From contig CAJUBY010000004.1 in NCBI GenBank assembly GCA_910585055.1, forward strand, positions 12,481 to 52,341: a stretch of DNA of 39,861 nt. The letters are read 5' to 3'. Origin of the DNA: an uncultured Christensenella sp. GTDB taxonomy: Bacteria; Bacillota; Clostridia; Christensenellales; Pumilibacteraceae. Each line of letters opens with the position of its first letter. Position 1 is the stretch's first letter. Positions 8,297-16,383 of this stretch are shown piece after piece. Both the position numbers and the translations under genes were made by a program. A model generated the notes under the pieces. That model was given only the letters and a program-made list of their open reading frames with translations. It searched no databases and was not told the DNA's origin.

Positions 8297-9727
8297 TTGT
8301 TTTCGACATTTAACGTTGATTCGATATCGGCAAGAACGGCGGCGGTCATGCCGCAAGCCGTCAACGTAATTTTTTACGTCAATTTGTGTTTGCTTTTCTG
8401 CGCATTGATAGAAATGACCGCTGTTATCGTTCTTTGCCGTAAAACTTCCTGTTTTGTCATAACGGGACGTGCCGCCGTCATTCTGTTTGCGTTAGGGATA
8501 GCGATGTTTATCGTACAGCTTGTCGTGTATCTCGTAAAACCGGGATATGCGGGGCCTGCGGTATATATTTGTACCGTCGTGCTGTACGCCGGATTTTTGC
8601 TTTCGGGAACGTATGCGTGTATGCTGTCGCGCAATTCGCATAAAAAACTGTGCTTTGTAACGGGCGCGCTTAATCTGCTGCCGCCTATAGGCGCAGGCGT
8701 TTTCGTTAAGCTGTCGTATACGATAAAACGCGATACGCCGGCGCAGGAACTCGTGTACAACGGCTATGCCTATACTTATGCTGCGCTCGGCGATTTCTGT
8801 GCCAAAAACGGAGCGACGTTTGCCGATATGTCGGGAGACGAACAGTTCGATCCGCTTTCGGGCAAGGAAGCAAAAAAACTGTTGAGTAAGCTGAAAAAGA
8901 ACGCCGTTACGCCGCGCGGTATTTACGATTACGCCGCCGCATTGGCGAATTACCGTCCGGACAAGATGAAAACGGCGGTCAAATACATGCGTCGCGCCGC
9001 CGACTACGGTGTAGCCGGTGCGATGTTCAATTTGGGCTATTACCACGAATTGGGCGTATATGTCAAAAAGGATCACAAAAAAGCCGGACAGTATTATGCC
9101 CGAGCGGCGGAAACGGGAGACGCCGACGCGGCGTTGCGGCTTTGTATATTGGATATTGCCGGGGGAGATATCGAAGGCGGTATCGCAAAGTTGAAAGACC
9201 GTGCCGTTCGCGGCGGCGATCTTTGCGCCAAATACAATTTGGCGGTATGTGCGGAACGCGGGATAGGTTTTACCGCCGATATAGACCGAGCGGTCGAGCT
9301 GTACACGGAATGTGCGGACGGCGGACTGTTTTTGGCACAGAAGCGTATATTCGCGCTTGCGGCGGACAATATCAATTCGGCGCAGAACGGCGAGTTTTTC
9401 CGCAAGGTGACCGATCGGACTTTTGACGACAACAGTTTTATGACCATGATAAGCGGTTTGATAGAAGTCAAAAAGCGTCATGCCGCCGACGCTGCGGAAT
9501 ACTTTTTGCAGGCTGTGCGCATGAAGGGCAGGTGGGAAGGCTATGCGCGCTGCTTTGTGGGCACATTATATCTGGACTGCGGCAAGCAAGATGCCGACAG
9601 GATTAACGGCGCGGAATTTATCAGGTCCGCATTGGATATAATGCCCGACGCGATATCTATGTATGCCGCCGTTCCGGAGTCGATAATCAGGGAAGCGGAA
9701 CGTAACGTCAGAAACAGCAGGATCTAA
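8297..9727 (+). CDS. Membrane protein with C-terminal Sel1/TPR-like repeats
   Basis: 476 residues. The first 150 hold four membrane segments, approximately at residues 23-48, 55-77, 85-107 and 113-138. The cytosolic remainder has Sel1-like helical repeats: the pattern GAMFNLGYYHELG, then KKAGQYYARAAETGDADAAL, then CAKYNLAVCAERGIG and DRAVELYTECADGGLFLAQK. Sel1 repeats form solenoids that bind other proteins, so a scaffold or signalling role at the membrane is plausible, but no partner is evident nearby. The start is TTG: AGGA at 8284-8287 fits it, while the next ATG (8348) has no ribosome binding site. It is monocistronic. Confidence 0.75.
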   Translation: MFSTFNVDSISARTAAVMPQAVNVIFYVNLCLLFCALIEMTAVIVLCRKTSCFVITGRAAVILFALGIAMFIVQLVVYLVKPGYAGPAVYICTVVLYAGFLLSGTYACMLSRNSHKKLCFVTGALNLLPPIGAGVFVKLSYTIKRDTPAQELVYNGYAYTYAALGDFCAKNGATFADMSGDEQFDPLSGKEAKKLLSKLKKNAVTPRGIYDYAAALANYRPDKMKTAVKYMRRAADYGVAGAMFNLGYYHELGVYVKKDHKKAGQYYARAAETGDADAALRLCILDIAGGDIEGGIAKLKDRAVRGGDLCAKYNLAVCAERGIGFTADIDRAVELYTECADGGLFLAQKRIFALAADNINSAQNGEFFRKVTDRTFDDNSFMTMISGLIEVKKRHAADAAEYFLQAVRMKGRWEGYARCFVGTLYLDCGKQDADRINGAEFIRSALDIMPDAISMYAAVPESIIREAERNVRNSRI

Positions 9728-9826
9728 AAAATATTTTAAAATAAGCGGGAATATATTTTATTAACCCGCATATATATAAAGCAGATAAAAAACGTATAAA
9801 AATTTTAAAAATATACGTTAAAACGC

Positions 9827-9855
9827 TTGACAAATATTTTGCCCGATAATATAAT
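9827..9855 (+). promoter_or_regulatory. Consensus sigma-A promoter of a gene-free stretch (candidate small RNA)
   Basis: TTGACA 9827-9832, 17 bp, TATAAT 9850-9855, a perfect match to consensus with no open reading frame directly downstream. The next gene, at 10149, has its own promoter. Confidence 0.8.
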
Positions 9856-9860
9856 AGTAT

Positions 9861-9968
9861 TGCAATCAACGTGATGCTGTTGTGCTAAACGGTTGCACCC
9901 ATTAATTTGCTCATCATTTTCCCCCTTATTATATAGCAAAGCGGTCGTTGTAAAAACGACCGCTTTGC
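9861..9968 (+). ncRNA. Candidate small regulatory RNA, about 108 nt
   Basis: The predicted transcript begins 6 nt after a consensus -10 box, exactly where a 7-bp stem starts (9861-9867 with 9891-9897). A single-stranded-looking stretch follows with the segment TTTTCCCCCTTA at about 9917-9928, complementary to a strong Shine-Dalgarno sequence. It closes with a perfect 14-bp hairpin (9936-9949 with 9955-9968, loop GTAAA). Gram-positive small RNAs that block ribosome binding carry such C-rich stretches. No long U tract follows the last hairpin, so the 3' end is uncertain and could lie at further hairpins near 9986-10003 or 10037-10072. It resembles no RNA family I know. Alternative: long leader of the 10149 gene, or a gene on the other strand. 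Confidence 0.5.
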
Positions 9969-9985
9969 AGTTGCGGTATTTTCAT

Positions 9986-10072
9986 TCCGCGCAGTAACGC
10001 GGAGCATTTCGTTCGCGTTTTATAGGCAAAACCGCGTACGCAACAAAAGTTGCGTATATTTGCTGTTTTTTT
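9986..10072 (+). terminator. Two further hairpins in the 9.73-10.15 kb intergenic region
   Basis: TCCGCG (9986-9991) pairs with CGCGGA (9998-10003). TACGCAAC (10037-10044) pairs perfectly with GTTGCGTA (10049-10056) around AAAA and is followed, after 9 nt, by seven T at 10066-10072. The second could terminate transcription from the 9827 promoter before the 10149 gene. Apart from these, the small-RNA candidate and two promoters, the 421-bp gap holds nothing I can identify. Confidence 0.45.
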
Positions 10073-10113
10073 GAGTTTCGGCGGCGCAATATTCAAAAAA
10101 GACGTCAATTTAC

Positions 10114-10142
10114 TTGCAATTTGTATGGCATATTGTTATAAT
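10114..10142 (+). promoter_or_regulatory. Promoter of the GH2-like gene, predicted leaderless
   Basis: TTGCAA 10114-10119, 17 bp, TATAAT 10137-10142. The A of ATG 10149 sits 7 nt after the -10 box, the normal transcription start position, and no ribosome binding site precedes it. CATATTG (10129-10135) and CAATATG (10145-10151) form an inverted repeat around the -10 box and start codon, a possible operator. Confidence 0.75.
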
Positions 10143-10148
10143 GGCAAT

Positions 10149-12401
10149 ATGAAAAGTGTCGATTTAAACGCTAATTGGAGTGTTGCCGTCGGTGACGAAC
10201 GCTTTACATGTGATTTTCCGTATGACGCCACGGCTAACGCCGAGCGCGATTACACGTGTGCGTTCGGCGAACTGAACGGTTACGTTCCGTCTGCGAAAGC
10301 CGTGTTTACTCGATCTTTGCCGCAGATTAAGCACGGCGACGCCGTTATAAGGATATCGGGTGCGTGCGGACGCGGAGAAGTTTTCGTAAATGACGAAAGC
10401 ATCGGCATTTTATGCGGTTACGGACCGCAGACGTTTTACGTGCCGGAAGATCTTTGCGGCGCGCACAATACGTTAAAGATAGAATTGTTTACTTCGCCCG
10501 CAATGTCGGACAAGTATTTGGGGCTGGGTATCGCAGGGGGAGTTACGCTTTTCTCGAGCGAGCCGCAGTTCGACATCGCGTACGATTCGTTGTTTGTAAA
10601 GACGGTCACCGTAGGCGACAGAGTTTATGCCGATGCCGAAATGACGGTGTATAACGACAGAGATGTCGCAGGTAAATTTGTTTTGGAATGTGCCGCGCTC
10701 AATGCTCGCGGAAAACGCGCCGGAAAAAAACAGCGTAAGTTGTTCTTGCGCGCGAAACAGCGTAAGACTGTTACTTTGCGCGTGCGTATAAACAATCCTT
10801 ACGAATGGTCGGCGGACGATCCGTATATGTATACAGCAGTCGCCAAGATCACGGACGGGCTCGAAGACCGTTCGGCGTCTGCTCGGTTCGGTATCGTTAC
10901 GCGAACGCTCAACCGTACGCGCGGGCTGTATATAAACGGTCGCAAGACGCTTTTGACGGGCGCCTACATTTCTCATGCGGATGCGGCTATAGGCGCGGTT
11001 TCGGTTTATGCCAACGAAAAGCGGCGGCTGCTCGCTTTAAAGGCAGTCGGCTACAATGCGGTGCATTATGTCGGATGCCCGGCGGATGCGGCGTTGGACG
11101 CATGCGACGATACGGGCATGTATGCGTATGTTGATATTTTTTCGCAACTTACATTTGCCAAAGCTCCGTTCGGCGAAGCGTTGCGCGACGTTTCTTTCGA
11201 CGCGGCGGAATCGGTGTGCGCGCTCCGTAACCACCCGTCTGTTACCGTATACGGGGTTGCCGACGACGTGCCGGAATGTTACGGTCGCAATAACGGACAC
11301 GAACTTATTAAAAATATTGCCGAACAGATAACGGAATACGACGGTACGCGTCCGACCGCGGTCTCTTCGCGTGAGTTTGTTCCGACGCCGCGCGAACTTG
11401 AAAAAGCCGGTATCAAAAAGACCGTATACGACAGCGACGCTGCGGCGGTGAACGCCGGCAGGGAACGCAATCTTTTCGAGCAGCTGACTGCAGGCGCGTT
11501 CGAAAGCGTCGATATATGCGGACTTAACTATATGCCGCCTCTGTACGAAACGGAATTTTCCAAACGCAACGGGCTTATTATGGGCGCTAAGACCAAGTCG
11601 GACAAGTCGTTTGACAGCATAGAGGCTACGGAAAAAAACGACCGTGTTATAGGCGATTTCAACGACTGCGGCATAGATTATCCCGGCGGCGGCAAGCTGA
11701 ACGAGATACTCACCGGCGGCGGTGATCTGGATGCTATCGTATGCGAAAAGCCGCAGAGCATTTACAAGCGAATACTTTTGGGCGAACGCGGTATAGTGTA
11801 CATAGCGGTACGCGATCCCGATACGGACGAGCCGAGCTGTATGTGGAATTGGCCGAGACACCTCGGACAAAAAGTGAAAGTGGATGTTTATACGTCGGGC
11901 GATGTGGTTGCGCTGTATCTCGACGGACGCATAGTGGGGCGTAGGCTCGCCGGCAAGATAAATAAACATATAGCGACTTTCGACGTGGATTTTTATCCCG
12001 GCAGACTGGAGGCCGTTGCATATTTCAAAGGCGTAGAATGCGGACGTACGGTTTTAAGATCGGCAGGCTCGCCTAAAATATTGAAACTGTCTGCGTTTGA
12101 AAAAAATCTGTCGGTTTCACGCGGCGACCTCGGCTTTGTTTATATAGAAGTGTGCGACCGCGACGGCACTATAGTGCCTTACGCCATGCGTACGCTTAAT
12201 GCGACGGTAACGGGCGGAACGCTTGTCGGGTTCGTCAATGCCGATCCCATGCTGCGTAAAGCGGAGTTTGACAGCTGTCCGGCTTACAACGGCAGAGCGC
12301 TTGCGGTCATTCGTCCGGACCCTGCCGAAACAAAGGCTGTCGTCAAAATAACGGGCGACGGACTGCTTGCGTCGCGTATATCGTTCAAGATTAAAAATTA
12401 A
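10149..12401 (+). CDS. GH2-type glycosidase-like protein, probably catalytically impaired
   Basis: 750 residues, cytoplasmic. Domain order is that of a GH2 beta-galactosidase: jelly-roll sugar-binding domain (about 1-170), Ig-like domain (170-270), TIM barrel (275-570; entry motif LYINGRKTLLTGAYISHADA), then a DUF4982-like domain (MWNWPRHLGQKVKVDVYTSG) and a C-terminal Ig-like domain (VSRGDLGFVYIEV). Where active enzymes have GNE, with Glu as acid/base, this protein reads ADD (371-373) after RNHPSVTVYGV; the expected nucleophile segment reads VIGDFND, with Asp503 in place of Glu. Alignment by eye, so inactivity is inferred. The frame is open to TTG 10050, but ATG 10149 fits the family start and the promoter. 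A lipoprotein gene follows after 68 nt. Confidence 0.75.
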   Translation: MKSVDLNANWSVAVGDERFTCDFPYDATANAERDYTCAFGELNGYVPSAKAVFTRSLPQIKHGDAVIRISGACGRGEVFVNDESIGILCGYGPQTFYVPEDLCGAHNTLKIELFTSPAMSDKYLGLGIAGGVTLFSSEPQFDIAYDSLFVKTVTVGDRVYADAEMTVYNDRDVAGKFVLECAALNARGKRAGKKQRKLFLRAKQRKTVTLRVRINNPYEWSADDPYMYTAVAKITDGLEDRSASARFGIVTRTLNRTRGLYINGRKTLLTGAYISHADAAIGAVSVYANEKRRLLALKAVGYNAVHYVGCPADAALDACDDTGMYAYVDIFSQLTFAKAPFGEALRDVSFDAAESVCALRNHPSVTVYGVADDVPECYGRNNGHELIKNIAEQITEYDGTRPTAVSSREFVPTPRELEKAGIKKTVYDSDAAAVNAGRERNLFEQLTAGAFESVDICGLNYMPPLYETEFSKRNGLIMGAKTKSDKSFDSIEATEKNDRVIGDFNDCGIDYPGGGKLNEILTGGGDLDAIVCEKPQSIYKRILLGERGIVYIAVRDPDTDEPSCMWNWPRHLGQKVKVDVYTSGDVVALYLDGRIVGRRLAGKINKHIATFDVDFYPGRLEAVAYFKGVECGRTVLRSAGSPKILKLSAFEKNLSVSRGDLGFVYIEVCDRDGTIVPYAMRTLNATVTGGTLVGFVNADPMLRKAEFDSCPAYNGRALAVIRPDPAETKAVVKITGDGLLASRISFKIKN

Positions 12402-12469
12402 TGAAGCAGCCGTAACGGACTTTGCGGTTAATAATATAAAAATCGGTCATAATCTAATTTGGAGCATAT

Positions 12470-14065
12470 ATGAAAAGAAACAGAATTGCCATATCAGTAG
12501 CTTTGGTGTCAGTGCTTGCGGCGACGCCGGTGATGTTTGCCGGCTGTTCGGGCGACGGAAATTATACGGAGATAAAGTTTGCTGCGCAGGATACGTCTTA
12601 TGTAGTTACCAGTCAGGGCGGATCGGTGGTGTCTTACGGTAACTACGTTTATTTTATAAACGGTTCGCGCGGTTATGACGATACCAACGGTAAGGCAAAC
12701 GTATGGAACGAGGTCGTCAAGGGCGGACTGTACCGCGCCGAATTCAACGGCAGTAAAACCACCGACGACAACGGTCTTACGGTATTCGAGCCTGTGCTCG
12801 ACGACGAATGTTTGGAGTTCAAGTATACTAAGGGTAACGATTATTTCGACAACGAGATCAATGTCGTGGGATCTACCAAAATTGCGCCCAAAACGATCGG
12901 CACGTCCGGGTATTCCGGCGGCGGCGTGTTTATTTACGACGGATATGCGTATTTCGCATCGCCCAATAACGAAAAAAATAAATCGGGCACGGTCCAGACG
13001 ACGCGCACGGACTTCTTTATGATGCCGCTCAAGGGCGGAAAGCCGACTAAGGTTTATACAACTACCGAAAAGATAGACACTTCGTCTTCGCCTTACGCGT
13101 TTTATAAATTCAATGGTAACGTATATCTTACGGTCAAGGAAGATTCGACTATAGTTTCCGTAAAGATCGATCCGGGCAAGGCCGAAGCGGACGATCCCGT
13201 CTTCTTTAAGGTGGGCGCGACAAGCGTGTATTTCCCTGTGCGCGACACTTATTACAAAGGCATATCCAACAACACACCCGAAGACTTTATTTATTTCGTG
13301 CGCAACGTAAAGGACGGAGAAAGCCAAAAAAGCGGTACGGTAATAGAGGCGATGCGTCCGGACGGCAGCGAAAAGTTTATACTGTCCATGACCGGCGCCA
13401 CCGAGGAGATAAAAGCGGTGCGTAACGGCGTGCTCTTCTACACCACGACCGAAGCGGGCGAAAAGTATCTTGCTTACAATAACCTCCACAACCAGCTTTA
13501 CGAATATTCGCCGCGTTACCGCAGCGAGCAGGATTCGATCGACGAAGGCGAGCGTAACAGGCATATTTCGGGCAAGTTCCCGACAGTTATAACCGACACG
13601 ATAACGGATACTTATCCTTTCCGTGCCGACGAGAATTCCAACGAAATGTTTTTCGTTGCGGTCACGTCTTCGTCGCTTGTGCTGTATAGGAACGACAAGA
13701 GCGAACCCGTAGTCGGCAAGCTCGGCGGTATTAAAGGCACGCCCAAATTCATAAAAAACAACTATCTGTATTTTGCCGGATCGAGTTCCGACTTTTACCG
13801 TACTCCGCTTTTTACGCATATGGAAGATTTCGGCACGGAACAGAAAATAGCGGAAAGCACGTCGACGGCGACGTTCGACTGCGATTACGCGGCAGGGTAT
13901 TTTACGTATTTCGCGCAGGTAGATCAGTGGGCGAGCGGTTATACTTTCTTTAAAAAGGTGGACGGCGTAGAAGGCATGGAGCCGCAGTTTGTGGGCACGC
14001 GTGCCAAAAGCGATATCCCCACCGAAAAGCAGATAGAAGAAGCCAAAGAGAATAAAACGGAGTAA
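12470..14065 (+). CDS. Lipoprotein with beta-propeller-like repeats (DUF5050-like)
   Basis: 531 residues. A lipoprotein signal peptide (basic start, hydrophobic core, MFAGC with lipid-modified Cys26) sends it to the outer face of the membrane. The body has recurring stretches such as YGNYVYFINGS, GYAYFASPNN, NYLYFAGSSSDFYRTP and GGLYRAEFNGS, which resemble the short YFI..LYR repeats of DUF5050-type predicted propellers. No catalytic motif is seen; ligand or partner binding at the cell surface is the best guess. GGAG at 12461-12464 is well spaced before ATG. Its place after the GH2-like gene suggests the same transcript, but the 68-nt AT-rich gap could hold a weak promoter. Confidence 0.75.
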   Translation: MKRNRIAISVALVSVLAATPVMFAGCSGDGNYTEIKFAAQDTSYVVTSQGGSVVSYGNYVYFINGSRGYDDTNGKANVWNEVVKGGLYRAEFNGSKTTDDNGLTVFEPVLDDECLEFKYTKGNDYFDNEINVVGSTKIAPKTIGTSGYSGGGVFIYDGYAYFASPNNEKNKSGTVQTTRTDFFMMPLKGGKPTKVYTTTEKIDTSSSPYAFYKFNGNVYLTVKEDSTIVSVKIDPGKAEADDPVFFKVGATSVYFPVRDTYYKGISNNTPEDFIYFVRNVKDGESQKSGTVIEAMRPDGSEKFILSMTGATEEIKAVRNGVLFYTTTEAGEKYLAYNNLHNQLYEYSPRYRSEQDSIDEGERNRHISGKFPTVITDTITDTYPFRADENSNEMFFVAVTSSSLVLYRNDKSEPVVGKLGGIKGTPKFIKNNYLYFAGSSSDFYRTPLFTHMEDFGTEQKIAESTSTATFDCDYAAGYFTYFAQVDQWASGYTFFKKVDGVEGMEPQFVGTRAKSDIPTEKQIEEAKENKTE

Positions 14066-14108
14066 TATAAGAAAATCGTTAAATTTTCGGCGAATCGATC
14101 AAAAACAC

Positions 14109-14136
14109 TTGACATTATATATGGGATTATGATAAT
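14109..14136 (+). promoter_or_regulatory. Promoter of the rpmG-secE-nusG-ribosomal protein operon
   Basis: TTGACA 14109-14114, 16 bp, GATAAT 14131-14136; the transcript would begin near 14143, about 50 nt before rpmG. Confidence 0.75.
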
Positions 14137-14142
14137 CTTTAG

Positions 14143-14168
14143 TAAAGCACCGTCTTGGCGGTGTTTTA
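14143..14168 (+). promoter_or_regulatory. 5'-terminal hairpin in the rpmG leader
   Basis: TAAAGCACCG (14143-14152) pairs with CGGTGTTTTA (14159-14168), one G-U, loop TCTTGG. It begins at the predicted first transcribed base and ends before the GGAGG ribosome binding site. It is either an attenuator-like hairpin or a 5' stabiliser of this long operon mRNA. Confidence 0.45.
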
Positions 14169-14192
14169 TTTAGCGACTTTTCGGAGGACGGT

Positions 14193-14351
14193 ATGGAACC
14201 TAAGAACGTAAGGATTACGCTCGAGTGCACAGAGTGCAAACAGCGCAATTACGACACAACAAAAAACAAAAAGAACGATCCCGACAGGATCGAGCTCAAA
14301 AAATACTGCCGTTTTTGCAAAAAGCGCACCGTCCATAAGGAAACCAAATAA
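14193..14351 (+). CDS. rpmG: 50S ribosomal protein L33
   Basis: 52 residues, the usual size. It is the zinc-binding form with two Cys pairs (LECTECKQRNY and KYCRFCKKRTVHKETK). L33 is a small protein of the large subunit near the E site. GGAGG at 14183-14187 stands before ATG 14193. Its TAA overlaps the secE start by one base (TAATG), so translation is coupled. rpmG-secE-nusG is the standard Gram-positive order. Zinc-free L33 paralogues exist in many Bacillota; this copy keeps all four cysteines. Confidence 0.95.
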   Translation: MEPKNVRITLECTECKQRNYDTTKNKKNDPDRIELKKYCRFCKKRTVHKETK

Positions 14352-14641
14352 TGGCTGACGAAAAAGTCAAGACAAAAAAGAAAAAAGAACCGGGCAGGAT
14401 GCGACGTTGGTTCAAGGATTTCTTTTCGGAACTGAAAAAGGTCACATGGCCTTCTTTTGCGAAAGTCCTTAAACAGACGGGCGTCGTGCTTGTCGTTACT
14501 ATAGCATTTTTGCTGGTAATGATAGCGTTCGACTCGCTTTTCGGCTATCTCAACGGATTGCTTATAAGCGGTCTTAACGAAGAATCCGTGCTTTCCGCGT
14601 TTTCCGTGATGAAAGCCGGCGGCGGAGGGCTGATGCTATGA
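14351..14641 (+). CDS. secE: Preprotein translocase subunit SecE
   Basis: 96 residues. It has the short Gram-positive SecE layout: Lys-rich N terminus, amphipathic helix with the conserved FFSELKKVTWPS motif (about residues 24-35), and one membrane segment (about 45-68). SecE clamps the two halves of SecY in the translocation channel. The roughly 28 residues after the membrane helix, ending in a Gly-rich stretch, are longer than the usual few. Its TGA overlaps the nusG start by 4 nt (ATGA). Confidence 0.95.
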   Translation: MADEKVKTKKKKEPGRMRRWFKDFFSELKKVTWPSFAKVLKQTGVVLVVTIAFLLVMIAFDSLFGYLNGLLISGLNEESVLSAFSVMKAGGGGLML

Positions 14642-15171
14642 CCGATCAGGAACTTCCCGAAGCGCAGTGGTTTATTCTTCACACTTATTCCGGCTACGAA
14701 AATCTCGTAAAAGTCAATCTCGAAACGGCGTTCCAAAAAAACAATATCGAGGACAGGCTCATAGATATCCGTATCCCTATGGAAGACATAGTGGAAGAAA
14801 AAAACGGCAAGCGCAAGATCGTACACAGACGTATGTTCCCGTCGTATGTTCTCGTTAAAATGATATACACGCGCGATATGTGGCATTTGATCACGGGTAC
14901 GCGCGGAGTAACGGGATTTGTCGGACCTCAGGGTAAGCCTACGCCGCTTACGGACGACGAGATCCGCAGAATGCAGTTGGAAAAAGTTACCGTCAAGACC
15001 GATTTTGCGGTCGGCGACTCGATACGCGTCGTAAACGGTCCGCTTACCGACATGACGGGCGAGATAAAGAGCATAAACGCCGCTACCGGCAAGTGCTCGG
15101 TCGATATAAACATATTCGGACGTATGACGCCTGCGGAGCTGGACACCTATCAGCTCGAAAAGATAGATTAG
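14638..15171 (+). CDS. nusG: Transcription termination/antitermination factor NusG
   Basis: 177 residues: NGN domain (about 8-115; WFILHTYSGYENLVKVNL at the start, MFPSYVLVKM in the core) and C-terminal KOW domain (about 125-175; VNGPLTDMTGEI). NusG binds RNA polymerase, sets pausing and processivity and can link it to the ribosome. The 4-nt overlap with secE is typical. The following 98-nt gap to rplK contains a small hairpin. Confidence 0.97.
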   Translation: MTDQELPEAQWFILHTYSGYENLVKVNLETAFQKNNIEDRLIDIRIPMEDIVEEKNGKRKIVHRRMFPSYVLVKMIYTRDMWHLITGTRGVTGFVGPQGKPTPLTDDEIRRMQLEKVTVKTDFAVGDSIRVVNGPLTDMTGEIKSINAATGKCSVDINIFGRMTPAELDTYQLEKID

Positions 15172-15269
15172 TAAAATTTCGTTATCACAGTTACTTCCGG
15201 GAGAGACCTCGGTCTCGTCTGTACCGCGATTGTAAATAAATTTTTAAAATTTTTACAAGGAGAAACAAA
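15172..15269 (+). promoter_or_regulatory. Untranslated spacer before rplK, possible ribosomal-protein leader
   Basis: The spacer holds a hairpin GAGAC-CTCG-GTCTC, an AT-rich stretch and AAGGAG before rplK. L1 protein represses L11-L1 operons of many bacteria through a structure like this, but I cannot match its binding site with certainty. No clear promoter is seen. Confidence 0.3.
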
Positions 15270-15695
15270 ATGGCAAAAAAGCTTAACGCAGTCGTAAAAC
15301 TGCAACTGCCTGCCGGAAAAGCCACGCCCGGACCGCCCGTCGGTTCCAGCTTGGGTCCGCACGGTATCAACATAGCGGGATTCGTAAAAGAATTCAACGA
15401 ACGCACTAAGGATCAGGTAGGGTTGGTAATCCCTGCCGTACTCAGTATATATTCCGACCGTTCGTTTACATTTGTGCTTAAAAGTCCGCCTGCGGCCGTT
15501 CTTATCAAAAAGGCTGCCGGTATCGAATCGGCTTCGGCAAAACCCAACCGCGACAAGGTCGCTAAAATAACCAAAGCTCAGGTCGAAGAGATAGCCAAAA
15601 TAAAAATGGTCGATCTCAATGCCGGATCTATGGAAACGGCTATGTCGATGGTAATGGGCACCGCCCGTTCCATGGGCGTTACGGTGGAGGACTGA
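15270..15695 (+). CDS. rplK: 50S ribosomal protein L11
   Basis: 141 residues, full length. The N-terminal domain carries the conserved GPPVGSSLGPHGINI block (about 26-40) that meets thiopeptides and the GTPase-linked factors; the C-terminal domain binds 23S rRNA (MVDLNAGSMETAMSMVMGTA). L11 forms the base of the stalk with L10 and L12, both encoded just downstream. Good AAGGAG site. Confidence 0.97.
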   Translation: MAKKLNAVVKLQLPAGKATPGPPVGSSLGPHGINIAGFVKEFNERTKDQVGLVIPAVLSIYSDRSFTFVLKSPPAAVLIKKAAGIESASAKPNRDKVAKITKAQVEEIAKIKMVDLNAGSMETAMSMVMGTARSMGVTVED

Positions 15696-15696
15696 T

Positions 15697-16383
15697 ATGA
15701 AACACGGAAAGAGATATACAGCCGCCGCCGCAGCAGTAGAGCGCGGAAAAGTTTACGATACGACGGAAGCGTTTGCGAAGATACAGGAGATAGCTACAGC
15801 TAAATTCGACGAGACTATCGAAGCGCACATCAAGTTGGGCGTAGATCCCCGTCAGGCGGATCAGCAGGTCCGCGGTACGGTCGTTCTGCCCAACGGCACC
15901 GGTAAATCGGTGCGCGTCCTCGTTATAGCCAAGGGCGAAAAAGCGGACATTGCCGAAAAAGCCGGCGCGGACATAGTCGGCGCGGAAGAAATAATCGCAA
16001 AGATCCAAAACGAGAACTATCTCGACTTCGACGTGGTCATAACGTCGCCGGACATGATGGGTCAGCTCGGTAGGGTCGCGCGTATACTCGGTCCGCGCGG
16101 TTTGATGCCCAGTCCCAAGTCCGGCACGATCACGCAGGATATAGCAAAGGCGATAGCCGATACCAAAGCCGGTAAAGTGGAATACAGGGTGGATAAAACC
16201 GCTATAGTTCACTGTATAATCGGCAAAAAGAGCTTCGGCGCGGACAAACTCAAAGAAAACTTCGATACGCTTATGGACGCCATCGTCAAGGCAAAACCCG
16301 CCGCAGCGAAGGGCACGTATCTTAAGAGCGTTTACGTAACTCCGGCAATGGGTCCGGGCGTAAAAGTAAACGTCAAAGCGTAA
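15697..16383 (+). CDS. rplA: 50S ribosomal protein L1
   Basis: 228 residues, full length. The L1 signature around ITSPDMMGQLGRVARILG with GPRGLMPSPKSGT is intact. L1 forms the mobile stalk at the E site and is often a translational repressor of its own operon. It starts 1 nt after the rplK stop, with GGTGGAGG in the end of rplK as ribosome binding site. Confidence 0.97.
   Translation: MKHGKRYTAAAAAVERGKVYDTTEAFAKIQEIATAKFDETIEAHIKLGVDPRQADQQVRGTVVLPNGTGKSVRVLVIAKGEKADIAEKAGADIVGAEEIIAKIQNENYLDFDVVITSPDMMGQLGRVARILGPRGLMPSPKSGTITQDIAKAIADTKAGKVEYRVDKTAIVHCIIGKKSFGADKLKENFDTLMDAIVKAKPAAAKGTYLKSVYVTPAMGPGVKVNVKA

Noticed and set aside
9895..9930. Ten-codon minus-strand frame (MMSKLMGATV) preceded by AAGGGGG and a TATAAT-like box, opposite the small-RNA candidate
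   Set aside because: It lacks a good -35 box, and the opposite strand has a perfect promoter; the same bases explain the C-rich segment of the RNA. It remains a minor alternative.
10050..10148. Longer start of the GH2-like protein at TTG 10050
   Set aside because: No ribosome binding site, the stretch contains the promoter, and the family starts near ATG 10149.
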